A DNA stretch of 64,000 nt from Basidiobolus meristosporus CBS 931.73 (taxonomy: Eukaryota; Basidiobolomycota; Basidiobolomycetes; Basidiobolales; Basidiobolaceae), in NCBI GenBank assembly GCA_002104905.1, contig MCFE01000335.1, positions 1 through 64,000 of the forward strand. The letters run 5' to 3'. The notes below the pieces were generated by a model. It was not told the origin of the DNA, ran no database searches, and saw only the letters and a program-made list of their open reading frames with translations. Below are positions 55,516 to 64,000 of the stretch, piece by piece. The translations under genes and the position numbers were made by a program. Numbering within the stretch: position 1 is the stretch's first letter; every line of letters begins with the position of its first letter.

Positions 55516-55975
55516 TTAATTTGTAGATGCGTATCTAAAACAAATAAATTTGTTGCCAATCATGTATGCATTTTCATGCTCATGAATATGTTCACAAAAT
55601 CCTCAATAGGTTGGTTTAATACATTTCAAGGTTACTGGGCCACTGTCAAGGATTTTTCTAACTTTAAAACTGGCAGGGTTGGATGAAGGGGGAGTGTCTG
55701 AAGATGGTTTAGGTAAAGGAGGGTGGGAGATGAAATATTGGTGGAGTTGGGATTCAGGGATAGAGATGAGGTGCATAGTTTGTGTATTAATTTTACCCAA
55801 TAAGCTATCAGGGAAAGATTTGGGATAAATTTGTTGGGTGCCAAATAAGTATTTCCATCTTTTTTGTTGCCATTTGGTGGTACCTTAGAGGTGGAAACCT
55901 TGAACCAATTGTATATGCCAGTATCAACAAATAGAGTCCAGGGAGAGTTTTGTGAGAATTGGATCAGGGAATTGG
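55516..55975 (-). pseudogene. C-terminal fragment of an AEP (PrimPol/UL52-type) primase-like gene
   Basis: It lies 17 nt upstream of, and in the same direction as, the RNA polymerase fragment. The minus-strand frame first reads WTLFVDTGIYNW...STSK, resembling the VDTxVYxxNRxFR...SSK motif of primase-polymerases. After a frameshift in an A6 run near 55857 it reads a linker, one TGA at 55603-55605, and ends HEHENAYMIGNKFIC, like the C-terminal zinc-ribbon of UL52/PrimPol proteins. It stops at 55516. The left part of the gene is missing at the junction with transposon T sequence. The identification rests on two short motifs and is moderate. Confidence 0.5.
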
Positions 55976-56391
55976 TGAGAATGTGCTGCAGCCTTTTGCA
56001 ATGGCTGTTGTTGCCCCTGAACTCCACTGTAAGCATTGCAAAAGTCTTTCCAATTCTAGACCTCATTGCTTTGTGCATCAGTGGCATCTCCACTCTGTCT
56101 GCAGTGAAGGATGTGGAGGCTGTACTAAGTAAGTTGCTTTTTCTGCAAGCTCATCCACCTCACCATAGTGTAGCTCAGGTGACTGCACTTGCAACATGAG
56201 TAAAGAGCTTTTGTCTTATTTGTGAATCTTCTTGGCTATGATAGGATTTAGCCTATTCTAGGATTAGGCTTTTATTGGCAAGAACTACAGCTTTTCTTAC
56301 AGTTCCTTGTCTCTGGCTTGGGTAGATATTTTCCCCTTACCTTTTCCTTTAAACTGCCATGTCTTTTGCTGCCACTTTGTTGGAGTGCTTC
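55976..56391 (-). mobile_element. ORF2 fragment of transposon T (T8)
   Basis: Reverse complement of the ORF2 C-terminal region of T1/T3 (CTCCACTCTGTCTGCAGTG; TGGGTAGATATTTTCCCCTT). It directly borders the viral-like fragment on one side and the LTR C copy at 56392 on the other. Confidence 0.6.
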
Positions 56392-57413
56392 TGTGATGAT
56401 TGAAAGTATGCCTTTATTATAATATAACGAAACCAATACAGCACTTGTTTCTTTGTTTTGCCTCTGGCTATTATCAAATGCAAACAAAGGATCACAAATA
56501 TGCAACATTGATGGCCAAAAGCTCAATATCCCAGTAATTGTTTCATCCTAGAATATTATGTCATGCAGAGCACTCCGTAGCTGGCACATGTTTCAGGTTA
56601 TATCTCATTTGAAGGAGTACTTATGGAGTTATGATCACAAGAGTACAGTAACCATATACTAGTCCTCTATTGCTCTGATTATTATAGCCTTAAAACCCAT
56701 CAATTAATCCACCTGATTTTCTTACAGGTGCTGTGTCTATATTTGATCTGCACCACTGTAAAGGTTCAGCTTTGTATCAAATGTATTGAATGCCCAATTG
56801 TTCAAAAACTTTGCTCCTTCAGAATTCTTATATACTTGACTTCCCCAGCTGAAATATAAAGCAGAGCCTCTGTTTCCAGAACCTCCACATGGCAATTCCA
56901 AGTATAAAGGCTTTAGGACCTTACCTTCACTGCTTGCACTTTTAAGAATGTTGACTTTTGTTGGTACAACATCAGCAAGGCAACTGCAAAGCTCACAAGA
57001 GTCCAATGTAAGTTCTACAAGAAAACAACTACTTTCTATTGGAAAAGTCCCCTCCGCAATGCCCTTTCACTATAACAATACCCCTTTAGACACCCCTTTA
57101 GCCCAAATATCCCTTCAGTGACTCTTTCAAGAAGTCCCTTTACTCTAAGAAGTCTGTTTAAGCGCCCCTTTAGTGTCAAGTCCACATTAGAGACAACTCT
57201 AAGATGCCCCTTTAGTCTAAAGACACCACCTTAAGTCTAAGGTCCCCTTCCAAGACCCCTTAGCAATACTGCTAAGGTACATGGAGGGTTCAGAATTTGT
57301 AAATATGAAAATAATATCTCAGAAAGCCAAGTGACTTCCAGATCAGGTAAAGTTGCCATAACAGCTAATGCACCCAATAGCTGATGGAAGGTCAGAACCC
57401 TGCTGTAGAAGTG
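56392..57413 (+). mobile_element. LTR C, third copy, 3' truncated
   Basis: It starts TGTGATGATTGAAAGTATGCC, as the other copies do, and runs through the CCCCTTTA-rich block (about 57040-57270). It breaks at CTGCTGTAGAAGTG, where gypsy RT sequence begins abruptly. It lacks the MITE. Confidence 0.7.
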
Positions 57414-59840
57414 GGGAGCACCAGTACTATTTGTGAAGAGGAAGGATGGAACACTTAGGATGTGCTTTGACTACAGAGCCCTCAACTCAGTTACCATGAA
57501 GAATAAGTACCCCATACCTTGAATTGATGATTTTTTAGACCAACTCAATGGAGCCATTGTATTCATCAAGATTGGCCTTGTGTCAAGACACAACAAGATC
57601 AGTGTGAAGCCAGAAGACATCCCTAAGACAGTATTCAGGACCAGATATGGACATTACAAGTACTTAGTCATGAGTTTTGGCCTCACCAATGCCCCTTCAA
57701 CATTCATAACCCTGATGCAGACTATCTTCCAGGTGTACTTAGACAAGTTTATGATAATCTACCTAGATGGCATATAGATATACAGCAAGACAGAAGAGGA
57801 TAATTTGGTGCACACTGAAAAGGTCTTGATGAAGCAAAGAGAGAAAAAGCTATATGGCAAGCTACACAAGTGTGAATTCTTCAAGGAACATGCTGAATAT
57901 CTGGGAAACATAGTGACTAGCACAGGAGTAGCCTTAGACCCAAAGAAGGTTGAAGTTATTAAGAATCTGAAGCAGCCCCATAAAATAGCAGAACTCAGAT
58001 CATTCCTTAGAATAATCTCCTATTATTGGAGACTTGCCAAGTCCTTTGCATGTATTGCAGCCCCTTTAACTGATATCCTCAACAAGGACAATACCTGCAA
58101 GTGGGACATAGCTTGTGAGACTGCCTTCAAGATGCTCAAGAATGAACCTGCCAAGCTGCCCAGCTTAGGAATACCTGACTTCAGGAAAGAATTTACTCTG
58201 TGTTGATGCTTCAGATTATGCAATTGGTGGAGTGTTGAGACAAGAACACAAGGGAAAGTACTACCCAGTTGCCTCTGAGTCCAAGAAACTGAACTCAGCG
58301 GAACAACACTGTCCAGTGCATGAGAAGGTGATGCTTGCTATTATACACTGTTTGAAGACATGGAGATGCTATATTGCAGGAGTCAAATGCACTGTGAAGA
58401 CTGATCATGCCTCACTCATGTATATCTTTACTCAGAAGATACTCTCTAAATGAATGACAAGATGGAGTGAATATATTCAGAAATTTGATTTGGAGATTGT
58501 CTACTGCCCTGGGATAAACAACACGGTTGCTGATGACTTATCAAGATTGGAGTTAATTGTACAACTCAGCTTAGTGCATGAATCAGATTGGCCTAGCCTA
58601 TTACCAAAGTACTTGGAGGACCAAGCCATACGTAATAAGGTGGATGAAGATATCACAAAGATAATCTGGGATGAAGCCAGCAAATTTGTAGTACAGGATG
58701 AAACACTCTACCAAATTGCTGATGGAAGCCCTATTGAATATTGCCCTTATGTTACTTGCCTGGATCTAACACATAAGCTACACAATGGATATGGACATCT
58801 TGGAATTGCAGGAACCTATAGCCTTGTGAAAGCCTGAGCATGGTGGCCCAGAATGCAACATGACATTAAGAAGCCAGTGAAAACATGCCCAAATTGCCAA
58901 ATGAACCAAGGCTAACTACAGATAATTGCTGAACTCTTTCGCTTGGAGCTTGTAAGGCCATTTGAAAGATGGGGAACTACATTAGTGGAAGACTGCCAAC
59001 CACCAGGAAATGCAACCATTGGATCTTAGTAGCAATAGACCATGCCACCAAATGGCCAGTGGCTAAAGCTCTACCTGTAACAAGCAAACAAGAAGTTGCA
59101 AGTTTCATCTACTATGAGATCCTTATGAAGTTTGGATGCCCTGTAAAGATGCTATTTAATAGAGGTACAAACTTTATGGCAAAGACATTGGAGGCTTACC
59201 TGGATATGCAGCAGATGAAACACTTGAAAATCTTTGCTTATCACCCCAGAACTAATGGAGTCACTGAATGGTTTAATGGATTGTTTGGAAAAATGCTGAC
59301 CAAGTATGCAAATGGAGTTGTCAGTAGATGGGATGAGTATGTAGACCAAGCACTCTTTGCATGCAGAGTCAGAGTACACAACATCACCCAACAATTGCCA
59401 TTTTACTTAATATATGGATGTGAACAAAGGATTCCGGGAGATCTCACACAACCAAAGCTTACAGACACCTTAGAGGATAATCTCAGTCAGCCAAGTACAC
59501 ACCAGCAGCTGGAACAAAGACATCAATAGGCACAGACCAGGGTATCTCAAAGTGCAGAAATGATGAAACAGAGATTTGAAAAGACTATAGCACCAGAAGC
59601 ATTGACAGTTGGGAGCTATGTATTGCTAAGAAACAACACTTGGAAGAAGTGTGAGCCACAATGAACAGGACCATTCAATAGCATCAGAGAATGTCCATTT
59701 GCAACTTACCAACCAGTAGGCAAACAAGGCAATATCTGGGAAGACTTAGTATATAGGGACGGACTCAAGCTAGCAAGACTTGATGATAATATTGAATCAA
59801 CAACATATTGGTATCACAAGAAAACAGATTCAGAAGAACC
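57414..59840 (+). pseudogene. gypsy 2 pol: partial RT, RNase H, integrase
   Basis: [15 protein letters not shown], then IIYLDGI where gypsy 1 has YLDDI (second catalytic Asp lost). RNase H: LRQEHKGKYYPVASESK and TDHASLMYIFTQ. Integrase zinc domain: HKLHNGYGHLG...TCPNCQ near 58770-58910. Catalytic core 58969-59529: VAIDHATKW (Asp), LFNRGTNF (Asn where the second catalytic Asp is expected) and NGVTEWFNG (Glu). Several stops, some TGA. Inactive. Confidence 0.75.
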
Positions 59841-59863
59841 CTCTCAACTTTGGTAGCGGAGAA

Positions 59864-60231
59864 TGTTATAATCTACCGCTTGAATGATTAAGTTAGATCA
59901 CTTTTTAGTCAAATCAATTAGTTACATATCTAGCCTATCAGTATATCAGTGCTATTTATCAACTTGGTAGTATTAGTCAACAAATGAATCAGCAGATCCT
60001 TATCAGACAGAAATAGATATATTAAGTAGGATCTTAGTGGGTGATGATGATGCAATCAAATGAGTCATTGCCACAGCCTACGTTAGAAAATATAATTAGT
60101 CAGCAATTGATCTAGCAAAATGTATATAAGGGGCTGCTAGAACCTCAATAAAGATTAGTTCAAGTTTCAGTGAATACATTACTATCTAAACTCCCTATTC
60201 CTCTACAACTCTTATGCCAAGACTTGTAACA
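59864..60231 (+). repeat. 3' LTR of gypsy 2
   Basis: 368 bp, same family as 41322-41690. Confidence 0.85.
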
Positions 60232-62880
60232 CCATTGCATGCTGACCTCCAAGTAAAGCCTTGCTAGACTTCCTATAGCTTGTAGAGTATTAGCAAACTC
60301 CTTATCCTTGCACTCAATGGCTTCACGGATCTTTGATGTCTTTTGCTTTTTAGGCTTTGGTATACACACCACAGTCTCACCCTCACATGCTGTGATAGGT
60401 TTGTCAATAGGCTTTATCTTTTGCACTATTGTTGAGCGTCAAACTGTTTGCCCCAAAGAAAAGACTGCCTTGATTCAATGCTTAAAGATAAGAGAAAACA
60501 GACCATGTGGCTATTGAAATAAGCTGCTGAGCTGTAAACCACTAAGGGAGCATAGGAAGCATTAAAAGGATCACAGCTAGTGTTTTGCCACACGATTCAA
60601 ATCTTACTATTTGTCAGGCACAACTGTACCAACAATATCTTGCCAAACAACTGGTTCACCTATAACAGCACCTAGCACACATGTCACCTTGGGCAAACTG
60701 AGTCAGGTGAGTTTGTAATACCTTTAGGCTTACCTCAGCATCCTGAATATGGCATGCAGAGTGATAGCTCTTAAGAAGTAGGCTCATTGATGGAATGTAA
60801 GCTGATCTCCCCTGACAATAGTACCATGCATGGGCATAGCAGAATCCCAATATGCAATGAGACAACACCAGTGAAACAAAATGCCAAGGATATTTTATTG
60901 TGCCAAACAAGCCCAGTAACCTAGCAACTAGTGAATGATGTGATGATGCAGCCAAAGAAGTGGTGGGTTTCTACTAGTATCAGTATAGGGGGCTTTAAAG
61001 GTTTTCTACTACTTCTTGACAAGTACATTTCAGGATGCAATATACTATATACATGGTACAAATGAGCAACTAACATGTGGCTGGCAACATATGACCCTCA
61101 GACAGTCTTGATGCCAGCATGCATTAAAAGTTACATAGTATTCACATCATAAAGTGCCACCACTGCAAGGTGTCCAACTTATCAGGAATACACCACCGTA
61201 GGAGGAAAATGTTGCTCACACTCCAGACATATTTTTGCAATGCCATGTCTAAGGAAGCTCATATAGGCCAACAAGAGTTGTGAAGCTATAGAGTGCCACA
61301 CTCAACATCAATCAAGCCATTGCTGGATGAAATTTGTATGCATGTGAGCAAGATACTAGTACATAGCTGTCATTCAAAGCAAATATTATCATCTGCATTT
61401 GAGATACCCCAGCCATAAGCAGATAGCTGGCTTGTCTGGGCACAAAGTATGGTATTGCTGGCCAATGTGTGAGATACAGAAGATTTACTCCATAACTGAC
61501 TCACTTTGTTATTATGCAAATACCAATACTAAGAACATCATCTTCCTACACAGAGGATGCACTAGAGTCAGCATGGAATTGCAGCCAAGTTGCCAAGCTA
61601 TAAGTCATTATCTAGAATATGGTATTAAACAGAAACTGACCAAGTTGTATATGGGGCATGTCAACCTACATTAGCTATTTGAGATACTGAAAAATTTGGT
61701 AGAATTGGCAAGATATTACAGAGTATAAACTACACAAAGTACTTCTCATATGCTCCAATTAATATTAATATGCACAAGCAATTATATAAAAATATGGACT
61801 GGTTGAACTAGAATATATTCATTCAAGTGGCCTTCTGAAGCCAGTTCTACCAACACTACATTAGGGGCACTGGTAGTCATATGTTAAACTGTTAAAATTT
61901 TTATCCAGGAGTGGATCACCATTGGAATTGGATCTGAGTGGCTACACCACAAGCATAAAGCTGAACACATATATTTTGCTGCTGCTGTATCTATTCTCTA
62001 TTGCTTTTTGTGGCGTGTGTAAGAAATATTGGGCCTAGCTTCATCATTTGGGAGTTTTCTATGGAGCAGTGTGATGGTGTATTAGTACTCCTGGGAAAAG
62101 CTACACAATTCAGTGTGTGTGAGGTGTTTGAAAGGTGCAGTAATCTCTGGGTCTAAGCTGCTGGTGTCCTTAGTACTATATTACTATGGTAAATGCTCCT
62201 GCTTCTCTAGCTTCCTAGGTGTTCTAAGAGTCTCTAGAGGCCTCTGTGTATCTTGTGCACTACTCTGAAAAGCTCTTCAATGGCAGGTCTGAGGTGTAAC
62301 TGTTTAAGGTAGGAGCACTGATCAATTGCTAATCAATAAGGTGAAAGTATCAAAGACTGAAGGGATAGTTTACAGTTGAGGGATTGACTTCCATTAAATA
62401 CCTTTTCTGATTGCCAGACAGCATTGGAAGCACTGGGAGTCATTTGATGAAACTGTAGGAATATTTAGTCAGGGGCAGATTACCAATGCCAACTTGATTC
62501 ATCTACAGCATTTTGCAAGTATTTAGTGATAGGATTTGAGCAGCTATACCACAAGCATAAAGCTGAATGTGTAGACCTCTGCCACACCTGTATGCATTAT
62601 CTACTCATTCTTATTTGGTGTGTGGAGAATGCTGGGCTTTGCATCACCAACTAGAAGTTTCCTATGGAGAGGCTGCATGGGGAGATAGGAAGACAAGTTA
62701 AGTTGCAGGTACTAACATATCCCAATCTCATCAGGAATATAACCTTCAAGTTTGTCATGGTTGTGATGAGTTGGCATACACTATGAAAAGTTATTGAGAT
62801 GAACACATCAAAAGGCCAGAACAAAGTTAAATTCCTGTGACTAAGAGGTACTGATCTCATCAGGATACCATCCAGAGCCC
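60232..62880 (+). mobile_element. Transposon T fragments (T7): ORF2 piece and plus-strand Tnp2-like relic, with LTR B
   Basis: 60240-60440 is the reverse complement of ORF2 (VVCIPKPKKQK read on the minus strand). From about 60440 the Tnp2-like gene runs on the plus strand, matching the reverse complement of 29320-27180. It is interrupted by a partial LTR B (62069-62425) and resumes with HWESFDETVGIFSQGQITNA at about 62430. Full of stops. Confidence 0.6.
62069..62425 (+). mobile_element. Partial LTR B insertion in T7
   Basis: Matches the first 360 bp of the LTR B copy at 37361 (AGTACTCCTGGGAAAAGCTA; GGTGCAGTAATCTCTGGG). The right part is missing. Confidence 0.65.
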
Positions 62881-64000
62881 ATTGAAAAATAAATGTACCC
62901 CCAATTTCACAAAAACTTGGTCAAAATTTCTCATCACAACAACATATTGGTGGCATTTGATTGGTTCCCTGCCATTTTGCTCACTTTCTGATCCCAGACA
63001 CTCTATCACCTACTACCTTTGTGTGCATTGATTGGCTATTGCCTCTTTTCCACACTCCTTACTTCCTGACTCAACCGTTTCTCTTATTGTTCATGTGTAC
63101 AAATTGATTTATTTCCGTTGAGAATTCAGTTGTATCTCAATTGCCAGTTGTATTGACCTATACAAGTGCCTATACCCTACATTAACATTGAGACCAGCCC
63201 CACACCCAACAAGTAACTCCATTAAAAACCACCACTCAATAAATATTGCTGCTGTAGCATGTTTAGATCTACCGCTTGAATGTTTAAGTTAGATCAGTTT
63301 TTAGTCAAATCAGTTAGTTATATGTCTAGCCTATCAGTATATTGTTGCTCTTTATTGATTAGGTGGCATTAGTTAGCAAATGAATTAGCACATCCTTATC
63401 AGACAGGAATAGATATACTAAGTAGGATCTTATTGGGCAATGATGATGCAGTCAAATAGTCATCAGCCACAACCTACATTAGGAAATACAATTACACAGC
63501 AATTGATATGTCAAAATGTATATAAGGGGCTGCTGGAACATCAATAAAAAACAGTTCAAGTTTTAGTAAATACAATACCAGCTAAACTCCCTATTTCTCT
63601 ACAAATCTTATAACAAGACTTGTAACAAATGCTCTGGTTCAACAACTCTGGCAGGAGCCTAACAGCTTTATGCCACTGTTCATTCACTGGTTCCCACATG
63701 TCCTGGTCTTCAGCCAGCATAGCAAGGTCTTGCAACTAATCTGCCAGTCTTTGCAATGAATCCTTGCAATATTCCAGTGTGTTTTCTTAAGCACTGCACT
63801 TGAAGAAGTGCTGCAATCTCTTGGTGTGCCTATTAATGTTCAAAATTTCCACTGAAGGCATTGTGATAGTCTTTTGTGCTCTTGACGTAGTAGCCTTGTC
63901 TGTCAGTGAGACCTCCACTCTGTCAACAATGCAGGACATGGAGGCTGTGGTAGACAATTATCCTTTTTCAGCAAACTCATCTACCTTGCTGGGTGTAGCT
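62881..64000 (-). mobile_element. Transposon T fragment (T5), running off the window
   Basis: It begins with a T right end in reverse (CCCATTGAAAAATAAATG) and continues through the T3-like tail and ORF2 to the window end. A solo gypsy LTR interrupts it at 63260-63627; sequences on either side align across the gap with 34826-34860 of T3. Confidence 0.65.
63260..63627 (+). repeat. Solo gypsy LTR in T5
   Basis: 368 bp, TGTTTAGATCTACC to ACTTGTAACA, same family as the gypsy 1 and 2 LTRs, with no internal sequence beside it. It would result from recombination between the two LTRs of a former full element. Confidence 0.8.

Larger units (their letters stand above)
57414..60231 (+). mobile_element. 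Ty3/gypsy element 2, 5' truncated
   Basis: Begins in mid-RT (GGGAGCACCAGTACTATTTG) and continues through RNase H and integrase to a 3' LTR at 59864-60231 (368 bp, TGTTATAATC to TTGTAACA). A polypurine-like GGTAGCGGAGAA precedes the LTR. It supplies the integrase part that gypsy 1 lacks. Confidence 0.8.

Noticed and set aside
15000-64000. Ascomycete-type RIP as the cause of decay
   Set aside because: The changes I can polarise are CpG to TpG/CpA; I saw no CpA-to-TpA bias.

Overview
The window looks like nuclear DNA of a filamentous, probably early-diverging fungus. The evidence is two secreted chitin deacetylases with hevein-type chitin-binding modules, a Sec2-type Rab exchange factor, short GT-AG introns of 55-81 nt, and TATA boxes 35-70 bp before start codons. 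I cannot place it more finely from sequence alone. All family calls come from reading motifs by eye; no search was run.

The window has two compartments. Positions 1 to about 15,000 are gene-bearing with normal CpG content. In order they hold an UNC93-like MFS membrane protein (-), a Sec2-like Rab GEF (-) that needs two frame changes, a tandem pair of CE4 chitin deacetylases (+), a glutathione S-transferase with a possible mitochondrial leader (+), a decayed GST copy, a seven-exon gene of unknown function that I resolved by hand (-, 10631-11945), a small basic protein (+, 12444-12830), and about 2 kb with no convincing gene.

From about 15,000 to the end the DNA is AT-rich, almost free of CpG by eye, and made of nested transposable elements. 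The families are: (i) a large DNA transposon, here called T, with a Tnp2-like transposase divergently transcribed from an unknown second gene and with CCCTATGAAAAAT-type inverted ends; (ii) a two-gene PIF/Harbinger-like element with AGACTTGTTCC ends and 3-bp target duplications (29995-33419, 35448-39666, 3' part at 44783-47558); (iii) Ty3/gypsy elements with about 369-bp LTRs (41322-49421 and 57414-60231, plus a solo LTR at 63260-63627); (iv) Ty1/copia fragments on the minus strand; (v) two families of TG...CA solo-LTR-like insertions. Several are nested: Harbinger sits in T3, which sits in T2; an LTR C copy, MITE and Harbinger copy sit in gypsy 1, which sits in a copia element.

The most unusual content lies inside this repeat compartment, at 54543-55975. 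Two adjacent co-directional gene fragments resemble the N-terminus of a DNA-dependent RNA polymerase largest subunit and the C-terminal part of an AEP (PrimPol/UL52-type) primase, separated by only 17 nt. I read this as a decayed insertion from a nucleocytoplasmic large DNA virus-like genome. The same CpG-directed decay that hit the transposons (CGA to TGA, CAA or TAA; Arg to Cys) appears to have hit this fragment.
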